Below, one piece after another: positions 22,116 through 27,206 of a DNA stretch of 64,000 nucleotides. Position numbers and translations under genes: made by a program. The notes below the pieces were generated by a model. The model saw only the letters and a list, made by a program, of their open reading frames with translations. It was not told the DNA's origin and searched no databases. How positions within the stretch are numbered: position 1 is the stretch's first letter; each line of letters begins with the position of its first letter. The stretch is from Brachycybe producta. Its lineage: Eukaryota > Arthropoda > Diplopoda > Playtdesmida > Andrognathidae. The stretch covers positions 620,001-684,000 of the forward strand of contig JAUPFP010000025.1 of the NCBI GenBank assembly GCA_036925085.1, given 5' to 3'.

Positions 22116-22663
22116 GGGTTATTGTCAGATTTATTCATTCTAGTTTTTATTTTTCTAAATGACGTTAGTTGCTCCATTATGGCAGATATTTCTACATAAA
22201 TAAATCTACTTGAGCGGCTGAGATTTGTTTTTCGGGTTTTTTCCCCCCCTTCTTTTTCTGGTTATCTCTCTTTATATTTGGTTTGTTGCTGACTGGGCTT
22301 GTTGTCTACATTAGAAAATTCCCCCCTTCTTCTTACTTTTCCTTAGAAACCAATGTCTTTCAATGTGATCTCTACGAAAAGTTCATTGCCATATTTTCAC
22401 TCCATTTAAGTTTTAAGGGACTTTTTCTCTCTCTCTCGAAACATTTTCTTCTTTGTAAATTTTTCATACTTTTATTTTTTTATTTTTGGTTCTTTCATTC
22501 TTTTTATTTTGTGTTTTTTTTTTGTATTTCTTAACAGACCGAAGCTGTTGGTCAAGGGCGGCAGCCCTTAATGTACGATACGACTTCTATGTCGTCCAAT
22601 CACCAAATGGGTGGTGCTAGTGGTGGGTTACACAAAAAATATGGTGGACGTTATCCTAGATAG
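2..22663 (+). CDS. SEC16: SEC16 homologue, 3' part, 18 exons (gene span)
   Basis: SEC16 is the large peripheral scaffold of ER exit sites; it binds SEC13, SEC23 and other COPII parts and organises coat assembly. Eighteen exons (listed separately) are joined by GT..AG introns with matching phases and sum to 2859 nt, that is 952 codons plus TAG at 22661-22663. Residues about 75-98 carry HVRATF and GQLVIVPP (start of the conserved central region). Residues about 230-470 give the ACE1-like helical domain, with blocks such as [54 protein letters not shown] and [14 protein letters not shown]. Residues about 470-660 are Q/S/N/G-rich linker. Residues about 690-770 contain WLGGIFGRF and [15 protein letters not shown], the usual C-terminal block, followed by RQNYVDVL. 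The exons use CG-containing codons freely, unlike the surrounding AT-rich DNA. The N-terminal part of the protein is outside the window. I cannot tell SEC16A from SEC16B; invertebrates often have one gene. Confidence 0.95.
372..572 (+). CDS. SEC16: SEC16 exon 2
   Basis: 67 codons, phase 0 to phase 0, between an AAAG acceptor and a GTTAG donor. It encodes [15 protein letters not shown] and then [16 protein letters not shown], the hydrophobic helix that leads into the ..GTDIAELL block of the next exon, as in known SEC16 proteins. Confidence 0.93.
646..882 (+). CDS. SEC16: SEC16 exon 3
   Basis: 79 codons, phase 0/0. It begins [12 protein letters not shown], a strongly conserved SEC16 signature, continues through an acidic and serine-rich loop, and ends [13 protein letters not shown] just before the DALEWA block. 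The ATG at 709 is internal and is not a start. Confidence 0.93.
970..1067 (+). CDS. SEC16: SEC16 exon 4
   Basis: Encodes [21 protein letters not shown] and [12 protein letters not shown], the most recognisable ACE1-domain segment of SEC16 (SEC13-binding helical solenoid). It ends in phase 2 with a CG that joins to T of the next exon to give Arg. The GT donor is at 1068. Confidence 0.95.
1153..1234 (+). CDS. SEC16: SEC16 exon 5
   Basis: Encodes [20 protein letters not shown] and RQPAAVT. It enters in phase 2 and leaves in phase 0. The NDPLQ..YQLMSGR..AA motif is typical of the ACE1 domain of SEC16. Confidence 0.95.
1306..1423 (+). CDS. SEC16: SEC16 exon 6
   Basis: Encodes [20 protein letters not shown] and then [22 protein letters not shown] and the ALGDTL block match SEC16 relatives. 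It ends in phase 1. The following 129-nt intron is stop-free and a multiple of three, so its retention would keep the frame. Confidence 0.93.
1553..1664 (+). CDS. SEC16: SEC16 exon 7
   Basis: Encodes [20 protein letters not shown] followed by LVLIGSNH. The [10 protein letters not shown] and LVLLGS.H pattern is conserved across SEC16. It ends in phase 2 (AG) and is completed by T in exon 8 to make Ser. Confidence 0.94.
1964..2069 (+). CDS. SEC16: SEC16 exon 8
   Basis: Encodes [20 protein letters not shown] and then [32 protein letters not shown] is the expected continuation of SEC16 after LIGSNHS. The phase works only with acceptor TGCAG at 1959-1963. Longer open frames around this exon are shadows in another frame. 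Confidence 0.94.
2138..2278 (+). CDS. SEC16: SEC16 exon 9
   Basis: 47 codons, phase 0/0. Encodes [20 protein letters not shown], then [14 protein letters not shown] and [17 protein letters not shown]....A..YCE.I is the C-terminal helical part of the ACE1 domain. Confidence 0.95.
2372..2668. repeat. Family A foldback element (intron 9)
   Basis: Two inverted arms. The left arm reads GAAAGTGT..GAGACTAGAA..GATATCTTTCAAAATAAAC; the right arm reads GTTTATTTTGAA..CTACCCTTCTAGTTT and ends CTGAAAGACAGAACAATCAA. It is one of the most complete copies of the commonest repeat in the window and fills most of this intron. No transposase is encoded. Confidence 0.75.
2722..2826 (+). CDS. SEC16: SEC16 exon 10
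   Basis: 35 codons, phase 0/0. Encodes [20 protein letters not shown] followed by [15 protein letters not shown]. The W(L/V)..L..I ending matches the end of the SEC16 helical domain. Donor GTAAG at 2827. A different frame is also open here but lacks SEC16 similarity. Confidence 0.88.
2901..3222 (+). CDS. SEC16: SEC16 exon 11
   Basis: 107 codons plus one base. Begins [14 protein letters not shown] and is then low-complexity Q/S/N/G-rich sequence with [13 protein letters not shown] and a GGGG run, an expected disordered linker after the ACE1 domain. It ends in phase 1, joined to the AA of exon 12 to make Glu. Confidence 0.88.
3285..3747. other. Intron 11, upstream part: nothing recognisable
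   Basis: AT-rich intron sequence with a recurring GACAAAAC/GTTTTGTC theme. Open frames on both strands overlap here but share no codon bias with the flanking exons, and none is recognisable. Confidence 0.5.
3748..4250. repeat. Family A element enclosing 330 bases of unrelated sequence
   Basis: The left arm is at about 3748-3802 (GGAAACTAAAAGAGCAAATG...) and the right arm at about 4134-4250 (AGTTTATTTTGAAAGATGTC...TTCTAGTTTTTAAAACACTTTC). Between them, 3803-4133 is richer in G+C and contains a 108-codon frame (3811-4137) with no recognised homology. The arms are diverged from the other copies. Confidence 0.55.
4321..4472 (+). CDS. SEC16: SEC16 exon 12
   Basis: Enters in phase 1 and encodes [20 protein letters not shown], a GGGG run, then [19 protein letters not shown]. 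Proline/glutamine/glycine linker. It ends in phase 0 before GTAAAC. Exon 13 also starts in phase 0, so the two join directly, but the phase also allows an optional exon at 4773. Confidence 0.85.
4773..5282 (+). CDS. Unassigned cysteine-rich coding segment (alternative SEC16 terminal exon or separate gene)
   Basis: Open for 169 codons, ending at TGA 5280-5282, in sequence clearly richer in G+C and CpG than the intron around it. It has no in-frame ATG near its start, so it would have to be spliced from an upstream exon. The AAG just before 4773 gives a phase-0 acceptor, compatible with SEC16 exon 12, although the polypyrimidine context is poor. The N-terminal part is proline/basic ([20 protein letters not shown]). 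The C-terminal half has CYSC, RRCY, SCC and PCCRHPDLC, a pattern suggesting disulphides or metal binding. TFPVDVP occurs twice (4968-4988 and 5103-5123); the two copies differ at five codons, all at synonymous third positions, which supports translation. I do not recognise the family. It could be an alternative last exon, an exon of a nested gene, or a decayed insertion. Confidence 0.45.
   Translation, partial: TNYSSEKPRNNGTADQPPVVKIPPIPILRGFERKPVRGGISASDTTYRGYIPYEPRPKAPLVFSGTFPVDVPLTKQCYSCLAEQGGVIGVYRDGRRCYRGMQHTGVSCCRTFPVDVPCCRHPDLCLDHERLRLDSERKWQNAALGDKTIDIGVAWNCMSLLLKTHAHND
5322..5420. repeat. TAA/TAG-type microsatellite
   Basis: About 100 bases of imperfect trinucleotide repeats (ATAATAATAG variants) directly after the stop of the cysteine-rich segment. 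Confidence 0.9.
5498..5814. mobile_element. Family F hAT-type MITE
   Basis: The ends are CAGGGCTTGGAT... and ...AAATCCGAGCCCT, with an inner inverted pair containing TGGCCCAAGTGCCAATT and its complement. It matches the better-defined copy at 19057-19340, which has an 8-bp target duplication. I see no duplication for this copy. Confidence 0.7.
5856..6345. repeat. Family A element interrupted by family T sequence
   Basis: The left arm (5856-5990) has CTTTCAGAAGAGCAAAATTA and TAGAAACTAGAAGGGTAACT. The right arm (about 6240-6345) has AGTTTATTTTGAAACATATC and the TTCTAGTTTATAACAC end. About 200 bases of family T (GCCACAGGCCCTCTGAGCTG, CTTGCAGAGTAATTATTC) lie between. A further right-arm fragment is at 6430-6575. 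Confidence 0.65.
6800..7042 (+). CDS. SEC16: SEC16 exon 13
   Basis: 81 codons, phase 0/0, acceptor CTTCAG at 6794-6799. Encodes [20 protein letters not shown] and then a basic stretch, WLGGIFGRF and [16 protein letters not shown], the conserved SEC16 C-terminal block (..P.DKNP.IVWD..). The GT donor at 7043 splits DKNPA from IVWDP. Confidence 0.92.
7127..7232 (+). CDS. SEC16: SEC16 exon 14
   Basis: Encodes [20 protein letters not shown] followed by [10 protein letters not shown], with the acidic/proline run typical after IVWD in SEC16. It ends in phase 1 before GTGAGT, a near-perfect donor. The 84-nt intron before it is stop-free and in frame, so unspliced RNA still reads through. Confidence 0.93.
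7310..7465 (+). CDS. SEC16: SEC16 exon 15
   Basis: Enters in phase 1. Encodes [20 protein letters not shown], a proline/serine linker, and [10 protein letters not shown]. The short basic segment immediately precedes the conserved (R)YVDVL motif in the next exon. Ends in phase 1 before GTACAA. Confidence 0.9.
7542..7664 (+). CDS. SEC16: SEC16 exon 16
   Basis: Encodes [20 protein letters not shown] and ends [13 protein letters not shown] followed by a P/S/V-rich stretch and F(V)P.P is a conserved C-terminal element of animal SEC16. Ends in phase 1 before GTGAGA, which opens the 7.9-kb intron 16. Confidence 0.92.
7780..7940. mobile_element. Family C Helitron-like element, 5' part
   Basis: Matches the CA/TG-repeat side of family C (GTCTGTCTGTCTGTGTATAA, GGAATTTATTTAAATTTAAA, GAACCGTTTTTTTCTCATGG, GCGCTCTCCCGATCCAAGAA). 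The hairpin/CTAG end is missing. It is inverted relative to the copy at 9538-9755. Confidence 0.65.
8450..8756. mobile_element. Family B PIF/Harbinger-type MITE, uninterrupted
   Basis: About 305 bp with imperfect terminal inverted repeats: TACCTTGTACACACATGAG at the left, and GTGTGTACTAGGTA at the right. The interior contains ACGGAATCCAGTTAAGGACA and GCCCTTCACAGGGCTCTGTA. This copy is the intact reference for locating the C insertions at 38.6 and 48.9 kb. Other copies are flanked by TTA or TAA duplications. Confidence 0.85.
8757..8942. repeat. Inverted repeat of about 65-bp arms
   Basis: The left arm CAACATATCAAAATGTAGTT..GAAACAAATTTG.. is mirrored by ..AAATTTATTTCATTTTTATG.. and AACTACATTTTGGTATGTTG. 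It lies directly against the family B copy. Probably an unrelated small foldback MITE. Confidence 0.65.
8965..9420. repeat. Three family A arms
   Basis: Right arm at about 8970-9095, left arm at about 9112-9245, right arm at about 9285-9420. The second and third together form a nearly complete foldback copy; the first is a solo arm. Confidence 0.7.
9538..9757. mobile_element. Family C Helitron-like element, shortened copy (minus orientation)
   Basis: It begins GAGTGGGATAACCCGTCATA with the hairpin CCCGTCAT/ATGACGGG and ends in CACAGACAGACAAAG and TATATA. The GC-rich middle found in longer copies (GCGCATGCGC, CCTCCCACTT) is absent, so this is an internal-deletion form of about 220 bp. Confidence 0.7.
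9758..12200. other. Intron 16, mostly unique AT-rich sequence
   Basis: No gene or clear repeat family. It contains small CT/GA microsatellites (10235-10255, 11190-11212), a CACACA run near 11484, and a GGATCC-centred inverted motif around 10490-10515 (GGCGGATCCT..AGGATCCGTC). Short open frames here follow the microsatellites. Confidence 0.6.
12205..12275. repeat. Fragment of family H (the CCCTAAA-type element)
   Basis: GGGCAAATGTTCTTTAGCGC, CAAATGGTTTTAGGG and TTGTCTATATCCCG match the interior of the large palindrome at 42880-43806, about 30 kb away. Confidence 0.7.
12374..12420. repeat. (GA)n microsatellite
   Basis: About 22 perfect GA units. Confidence 0.97.
13087..13367. mobile_element. 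Family P PIF/Harbinger-type MITE
   Basis: The left end GGCTTGCCGCACACTAGTTC and the right end ..TCTGACATGGTATGCGGTCTG CC are imperfect inverted repeats flanked on both sides by TTA. The interior carries further copies of the same arm (CTGCACACTAGCTTCGATTG), and a second incomplete element runs on to about 13655 (TCCGCACACTACATCGGATC ... CTAGCGTGCGGGG). Confidence 0.6.
13688..13965. repeat. Family A foldback element, complete
   Basis: The left arm begins TCTTTCAGATGCAAAATGAA and includes TAGAAAACTAGAAGGGCTGC. The right arm includes TGATTGAGCTACCCTTCTAG and TTTCTAAAAAATAC. The arms flank a roughly 60-base spacer. Confidence 0.75.
13966..14105. repeat. Family V fragment
   Basis: Contains CGAGTTTAGCCATTACCATT and GACTTAGCAATCATTAATAG, similar to 14600-14720 (CGAGTTTAGCTTTTACTTTG, GTCTAAGTAGTGATTAAGAA). 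Both resemble the arms of the large foldback at 48.7-50.3 kb. Confidence 0.45.
14508..14735. repeat. Family V-like foldback element
   Basis: The left end TTAAGCCGTATTCACAACTG and right end GATTAAGAATACGGACCCTA are imperfectly inverted around an AGTTAAGATAG-rich middle. Low certainty on the ends. Confidence 0.4.
14791..14850 (+). repeat. tRNA-derived (SINE-like) promoter remnant
   Basis: TGTAGTGGTTAGTGTGTG resembles a pol III A box. GGGTTCAATCTC, about 29 bases downstream, resembles a B box (consensus GGTTCRANNCC). A folded, complete tRNA is not present: there is no clear acceptor stem and the spacing is short. A degenerate SINE head or tRNA pseudogene is the best reading. Confidence 0.45.
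15060..15385. repeat. Family A foldback element, complete
   Basis: The left arm (15065-15190) and right arm (15240-15355) both carry the full core: AAAACTAGAACTTTAGCTGA and TGAGCTACCCTTCTAGTTTC. It sits 220 bases before SEC16 exon 17. Confidence 0.78.
15578..15714 (+). CDS. SEC16: SEC16 exon 17
   Basis: Enters in phase 1 and leaves in phase 0, acceptor TTTTTTAG, donor GGTAAGA. Encodes [20 protein letters not shown] and then [18 protein letters not shown]. It stands isolated by 7.9 and 6.8 kb of intron, with coding-like codon use and matching phases on both sides. Confidence 0.85.
16589..16808. mobile_element. Family D foldback MITE with 9-bp target duplication
   Basis: The element runs from ACAGGCAATTAGAAATCGGG to CCCGATTTCTAATTGCCTGT and is almost entirely self-complementary. 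GTATGACAA is present immediately outside both ends. The longer open frames across it on both strands are artefacts of the palindrome. Confidence 0.85.
17326..17388 (+). CDS. Possible alternative SEC16 last exon (speculative)
   Basis: A good acceptor (TTTCATTTCAG at about 17302-17312) is followed in phase 0 by a 20-codon frame ([20 protein letters not shown]) and TAA. It could replace exon 18 because exon 17 ends in phase 0. The same bases include one arm of an inverted repeat (17336-17366 with 17498-17525), which argues for a repeat instead. Confidence 0.2.
17336..17525. repeat. Inverted repeat with about 28-bp arms
   Basis: CGAACGAGGGTTGGAGGTGG..AGGCTA is mirrored by TAGCCTCCACCTCCAACCCT..CGTTGTCG. 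A third copy of the arm occurs at about 32780-32803 (GCTAGCCTCCACCTCCAACC), so this is a dispersed element. Confidence 0.7.
18230..18611. mobile_element. Family E hAT-type MITE, 3'-truncated
   Basis: Starts TAGAGTTGAGTCGAATCCTA and contains the family hallmarks AGAATCCTATATTGTTCATT, GTCGCCACAAGGTGATATTG and GGACGTTATCAATGGAGTTA. It ends in CGAATCCCCAAG without the usual terminal CCCATCCCTA. Confidence 0.75.
19057..19340. mobile_element. Family F hAT-type MITE with 8-bp target duplication
   Basis: Ends TAGGG... and ...GAGCCCTA. ATTATCTA is directly repeated at 19049-19056 and 19341-19348. The interior has TTTGTGGCCCAAGTGCTAAA and its near-complement, plus AGAGGCTAGATGTCTG. The 284-bp length, 8-bp duplication and TAGGG end fit a non-autonomous hAT element. 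Confidence 0.85.
19497..20282. mobile_element. Family G giant foldback element flanked by TTAA
   Basis: Almost 390-bp arms are inverted around a centre near 19880-19920. The ends are GAGGCTGCTACTTCGCAAAA and ..TTTTGCGATGTAGCCTC. TTAA lies at 19493-19496 and 20283-20286, the target duplication expected of piggyBac-type elements. Arms share GCTAGCATCGTTTTCCTATT, AATATGAAAAATAAACATAT and TATGCTGATC. Other copies are at 39.58 and 63.49 kb. No transposase. Confidence 0.75.
20303..20598. repeat. Family W MITE-like element
   Basis: The left end AGCTGGGCCCACACGCGACA and the right end GTCGTCTGTGTGCCAATGCC are imperfectly inverted, and TAA lies outside both. An inner pair, GTATTTTCTATGGAAAG and CTTTTCATAGAAAATAC, is well matched. 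The style of the ends resembles the PIF/Harbinger-type families K, N and P. Confidence 0.45.
20921..21677. mobile_element. Element X, hAT-type, with 8-bp target duplication and nested D
   Basis: The ends are TAGTGATGGGGCAATTTCAT and ..CATTGAAA../..GGCACATCACTA in inverted orientation. ATTTTCAT is repeated at 20913-20920 and 21678-21685, and the target (family A left arm) is known from other copies. A family D element lies inside at 21375-21566. 757 bp, no transposase frame. Confidence 0.85.
21375..21566. mobile_element. Family D (D2 subtype) inside X
   Basis: Runs from ACAGGCATCTGTAGACAGCT to AGCTGTCTACAGATGCCTGT with GGGCGGGGCATGTGACATCA inside. The flanking 9-mers CTTGGAAAC and CTTGGACAC (8 of 9 identical) look like a decayed target duplication. 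Confidence 0.8.
22030..22112. repeat. (TA)n microsatellite
   Basis: About 41 TA units in intron 17, likely length-variable. Confidence 0.98.
22538..22663 (+). CDS. SEC16: SEC16 exon 18 (last exon)
   Basis: Acceptor TTCTTAACAG, phase 0. Encodes [20 protein letters not shown] and ends [11 protein letters not shown] followed by TAG at 22661. A short basic, glycine-rich end is plausible for SEC16. The 400 bases before it are a strong pyrimidine tract. Confidence 0.88.
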   Translation, partial: TEAVGQGRQPLMYDTTSMSSNHQMGGASGGLHKKYGGRYPR

Positions 22664-22710
22664 GTCTGTATTTACTTTAGGAGAGAGAGAGGAGTAAGAC
22701 AAAAATCAAG

Positions 22711-23245
22711 AGACTTGTTTAGAGGCTAGAGAGCTCTTCTAGAAAACTAACCATGAGTTATTCTAGGTTTAAACCTCGAAACCAGTTTTGTTGATTTTTA
22801 AGAAAAACTTTACTAATGAGTAAGGCAAAAAAGTGATATTTTTTTCTCAAATTAAACAGACTGTTTAGAGGCTAGTTTTTCTAAAAACTAACCATGATTT
22901 CTTCTAGATTTAAGCCTCAAACTAGTCTTCTTGGTTTTTTAAAAAAATCTTACTTAATAAATAGTAAGGCAAAAAAGTGATATTTTTTTCTCAAATTAAA
23001 CAGACTGTTTAGAGGCTAGAGTTTTTCTAAAAACAAACCATGATTTCTTCAAGCCTCAAACCAGTCTTCTTGGTTTTTAAAAAAAAACTTTACTAATGAG
23101 TAAAGCAAAAAGTGATATTTTTTTTTTCAAATTAAACAGACTGTTTAGAGGCTAGAGTTTTTCTAAAAACTAACCATGATTTCTTCTAGATTTAAGCCTC
23201 GAACCAGTCTTTTTGGTTTTTTAAAAAAAAAAAAAAATTTACTTA
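22711..23245. repeat. Family L tandem repeat, about four units of about 145 bp (SEC16 3' region)
   Basis: Each unit runs through CAGACTGTTTAGAGGCTAGA, CTAACCATGATTTCTTCTAG, AGCCTCAAACCAGTCTTCTT and AGTAAGGCAAAAAAGTGATA. It begins 48 bases after the stop codon, so it probably lies in the 3' UTR. AATAAA occurs near 22955, but where the transcript ends cannot be read from sequence alone. Confidence 0.8.
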
Positions 23246-23860
23246 GGGTTTTTGCTGTATTTTTTGTTTTGCAAAAAAAAAAAGTTTCTTGGTAAGAAAA
23301 ACTTTTAAGGAAAAATCCGGATGGACACCAAAAAGCGTTATTTGTGTCCGAATATACTGTATCTAGTTTAAAAAAAAAGTAGAAGTTGCATTTTCCATTT
23401 TTTTCTTTCTTTCTACGCGAGCAAATTCATAAAACAGATTGAAACATAAGAGGATTTTTCTTTACTGTTTTAAGGGTTATGTTGGACATTAAAGGGGTTT
23501 TTTTTTCTTTGGAGGAGAGAGGAGTTTCTTTGTTGTTGAAAGATTGTCTCCTGTCATTTGGATTCATCTTTCGCATCATTTGAGGGAGGGTTATTTTTTT
23601 TCTCTCTGTTCTCTTGATGAATGAATTTCTGTTTGATACATGACACAATATTTTATTTCAACGTTAAGATTTATTCTTCTTCTTGTCTTTTCAAGTAGCA
23701 CAAGAGTAATACACCTTTTATATATAAATATATATCTAAATATAAATATATAAGAAAAACTTGATCTTCTTCAAAGAGAGAAAACCGATGACTATTGCAA
23801 TGAATCAGTGTGTTTCTATAGTGAGATTAAGTTGGTGAAAAAAAAAGTTGTGTTCATTGA
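23246..23860. other. Unique AT-rich downstream sequence
   Basis: No repeat or gene recognised. Contains AT-rich TATATAAATATATATC near 23720 and pyrimidine tracts. Confidence 0.5.
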
Positions 23861-23865
23861 AAAAG

Positions 23866-23954
23866 TATGGAGCCCTGTTGAGGACATGAAATATTTTTTT
23901 TATCTCGTCCGGACAAGGACTATAAAGTCGGGTTCACACTGAGTCGTGAATTGG

Positions 23955-23996
<42 letters not shown>

Positions 23997-24700
23997 ACTA
24001 CCGGTAGACTAGCAGTAGTGATCACTACCTGATGTGAACATGTGGTCGTGGAAGTGGGCGGTCGTACACGACCTTGAAAAGTGGGGACTTGCTCGCTCCA
24101 ACCTGCCGAAGTGACAAAGACCGCTTCAGTCGCAGCTTCTCGTTCTGCCATTTGAACAGCTACTCGCGAGACAACGTAAATGGTCGTTGGAGAACTCAGT
24201 GTGAACTGGAAATGGTTGCAAACTTCGGTGTTGAATAAGCAAGTAGTGTGACATGTGCATTACTGGGCGTGTTCTCGTCCAATTCACGATTCCGTGTGAA
24301 CCCGACTTAAGTCGTCTGGACGAGCCATAGGCCAACCGGCTGCTTGCAGAGTATTATTTGTAATTGTAATTGGGTCTGGATGAAAGGATGGACATTGTAG
24401 GGTAACTCTAAAACCCGAAACAGAATGCATGTAGAATTGGAGGAACACTATACTTTTTTTATATCGGTGATTTAGATGGTGTTACGTTAAATTAAGCTTG
24501 TTGCAGGGGGTCTAGGGGGCGCAGCCCCCAGAATGTAAAAAAAAATCGCTTGATTCGATTTAAAAAAAAATGATTGTTGTTCTGCACCCATGTTAGTACA
24601 GTGTTAAACTAATTCGATATCATCCTTCCATTCTGATCTGACTTACTATCTCGTCTGGACGAGATAAAAAAATATTTAATGTCCTCAACAGGGCTCCGTA
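23866..24700. mobile_element. Composite element with about 48-bp inverted ends, enclosing family N
   Basis: TATGGAGCCCTGTTGAGGAC...ATCTCGTCCGGAC at the left is mirrored by ATCTCGTCTGGACGAGATAA...GTCCTCAACAGGGCTCCGTA at the right. AAAAG flanks both ends but is low-complexity. Inside are the family N element and a GGGGGCGCAGCCCCC hairpin at 24516-24530. Confidence 0.6.
23930..24309. mobile_element. Family N PIF/Harbinger-type MITE, long form
   Basis: The inverted ends AGTCGGGTTCACACTGAGTC and ..GTGTGAACCCGACT are flanked on both sides by TAA. The interior holds a (GA)n run (23957-23995), CACTACCGGTAGACTAGCAG and GGGCGGTCGTACACGACCTT. A shorter relative is at 63157-63352. Confidence 0.8.
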
Positions 24701-24835
24701 AAAAGAGTAAAAAGTGGTGCAGTTGACAATTGGGTGACTTAGTATACGGCTGTTCACGTCTGTTGTACTGCGTTAAGCACCATTCAATTAGACATTGTGA
24801 TGCTAATTCGTATTATCGTGGAGTTAGAAAAAAAC

Positions 24836-25247
24836 TAGAGGTGGAACGAATCTGAATTTTTTTTAAATCCGAATCATAAAAGGTTCTCGAATCCCTCGAA
24901 TCTCCCGAATCCTTCAAATAAGAATCCTATATTATTCATTAAGAAGATACAAATAAATGAAATAATATTAAATATTAAATTATTAAAGTGTGGCTTCACT
25001 CAGGGTCGCCACAAGGTGATCACATTGGTGATTCCGGGTTGCAAGAATCGCCGGGTTTTTTTTTGTTAGGAAACGCTTTCTATTGGACGTCAATGGAGTT
25101 AAAACTAATTTTACCAAAGTTTTTAACAGGTTTTTTTTAAAGGTTAGGATTTGAAAGACGAAAAAAGCTTCGAAGATTCCAGTTTTCGAATCTCGAATAT
25201 TTTTTTCAAGATTCGCGGGATTCGAGTATTCGAATGTCCCATATCTA
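24836..25247. mobile_element. Family E hAT-type MITE, full length
   Basis: Starts TAGAGGTGGAACGAATCTGA and ends CGAATGTCCCATATCTA, with GGGTCGCCACAAGGTGATCA and TTGGACGTCAATGGAGTTAA inside. The flanking 8-mers do not match, so its duplication has decayed. Confidence 0.8.
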
Positions 25248-25272
25248 ATTAACTTCTGAACTTTTCATGCAC

Positions 25273-25382
25273 CAGTGATGAACGGCACAAACTGCAATAC
25301 GAAATAGTGACGTCAAAATGACATGACATTACGTCATTTTGTCGTCAATTATTTCATATTGCTGATTTTGAACCGCACTTAG
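25273..25382. repeat. Palindrome with about 45-bp arms containing TGACGTCA-like sites
   Basis: GAACGGCACAAACTGCAATA and AGTGACGTCAAAATGAC are mirrored by GTCATTTTGTCGTC and TATTGCTGATTTTGAACCGC. Probably a minimal foldback MITE. Confidence 0.65.
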
Positions 25383-26034
25383 TCGTATAATCGTAACCTG
25401 GGCTTTGCGTGTTTGAGGATGTTCACAGCATATTATTACGGCTAGGCTGCATGGTATTTTCAAATGGCACCTTCTGTGTTGAAAAAGAAATGAATTGAAT
25501 TTGACATCATTGCAATTTTCTTTTCATTTATTATTATTTTTTTTTGGGGGGGGGGGATTTGTTTTTACCAAATTTTGTTTGAAGATTTTTGTTTTATGAT
25601 CATTTTCAAGCTATTTTTTGTGCTCAACTTTTTTTTTTATTATTACAATATTGAAAATCTCGTCTTAAATTTTCAACTTTTCATTTTTTTTAGACGTAAT
25701 AAGGTTGCTTCAGGTGATAAAAATATCAAAAATCTTCTCTCTTGAATAACAAATTTCTGATTTGTTTTCTCGGTTCTCTTTTACAAACATTGAAATAACA
25801 ATTGAGCAAAAAAAATATAATCATTTAAAATATCTTCAATAATTTAGTTTTTTTTTTTGGTTGTATTCTCTTAAAATCGGAATGAACGAGAAATTCTTGT
25901 AGAATTTCCGAATTTTAAAGTGCATTTTTCATCTTGCGGTGGAACTCTTTAATTACTCTTTTTCTTTTATCTGCCTTTCAATGAGCATCAATTAAGAAAA
26001 ACCTTTTGTTTTTTTTATGACGAGTTCATTTTCA
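25383..26034. other. T-rich unique sequence
   Basis: No gene or repeat recognised; long T tracts and a G9 run near 25548. Confidence 0.5.
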
Positions 26035-26830
26035 AACTCTTGATTATTCTGTCTTTCAGAAGAGCAAAATTAAGAGAAACTGGAAAGTGTTTTAGAAACT
26101 AGAAGGGTAGTTCAATTACTTCTAATTGGTTGATATTTGATCTGACGCTCATAAAAGGGCGGAGCTTAAAAAAATTCTGAAGCTGTCTACAGAACAGGCA
26201 ATTAGAAATCGGGACAAACAGGAGTTGGCTTCGCCCTTTTTTATGACGAACGCAACTTCTAATTGGTTGATATTTGATCTGACGCTCATAAAAGGGCGGA
26301 GCTTAAAAAATTTTGAAGCTGTCTACAGAACAGGCAATTTGAAATCGGGACAAAAAGAAGTTGGCTTCGCCCTTTTTTTATGACGAACGCAACTTCTAAT
26401 TGGTTCATGTTTGATCTGACGCTCATAAAAGGGCGGAGCTTAAAAAAATTCTGAAGCTGTCTACAGAACAGGCAATTAGAAATCGGGACAAACAGAAGTT
26501 GGCTTCGTCCTTTTTTTTATGACGAACGCAACTTCTAATTGGTTGATATTTGATCTGACGCTCATAAAAGGGTGGAGCCTAAAAAAATTCTGAAGCTGTC
26601 TACAGAACAGGCAATTAGAAATCGGGACAAACAGAATTTGGCTTCTCCCTTTTTTTATGACGAACGTAACTTCTAATTGGTTGGTTATGTAGTCTGATGT
26701 CACATGCTCCGCCCTTTTCAACCTTCGAACCACACAACAAACCAATTAGAAGTTGCCGGTCGTCAATAAAAAGGGAGGAGCCAACTTCTGTTTGTCCCGA
26801 TTTCTAATTGCCTGTGTCTGCAGATGCCTG
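26035..26830. repeat. Family D tandem array inside a family A arm
   Basis: A family A left arm (26038-26118) runs straight into D sequence. The unit CTTCTAATTGGTTGATATTT ... GACGCTCATAAAAGGGCGGA ... CTGTCTACAGAACAGGCAAT repeats with starts at about 26119, 26256, 26393, 26532 and 26670 (period 137-139). The last unit ends as a normal D terminus. Confidence 0.85.
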
Positions 26831-27156
26831 TGTCGAGAATAAAGTCGACTTGTCGCGATTTTAAAAAAAAAATCTCACATGTCCTTTATGAGGCTCCGTA
26901 TAATGGAAAGCGTTTTATTCTATTTATTTATTTATTTATATATTTGGTTTCGTTTTTCGTTCTATAATATTTTTTCTATTGCAATTTCTAATGTCTCTCT
27001 CTCTCTCTCTCTTCTAAATTTGAAATTAACGAGGAAAATTGACTACGGAAACTAAATCCAAATTAGATTTTATTTTTTTTGAGAAAAATTTCTATGCAAA
27101 TGTTTTGAAGCTGATTTCTTTATGTAAAAAAAATGGAAAGAAATCAAATCGTGGGG

Positions 27157-27158
<2 letters not shown>

Positions 27159-27203
<45 letters not shown>
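27159..27203. repeat. (GA)n microsatellite
   Basis: About 22 GA units; open frames across it are spurious Arg/Glu repeats. Confidence 0.97.

Positions 27204-27206
<3 letters not shown>

Noticed and set aside
24516-24530. GGGGGCGCAGCCCCC as a transcription terminator
   Set aside because: No gene upstream; it lies inside a composite transposon and similar hairpins are common in repeats.
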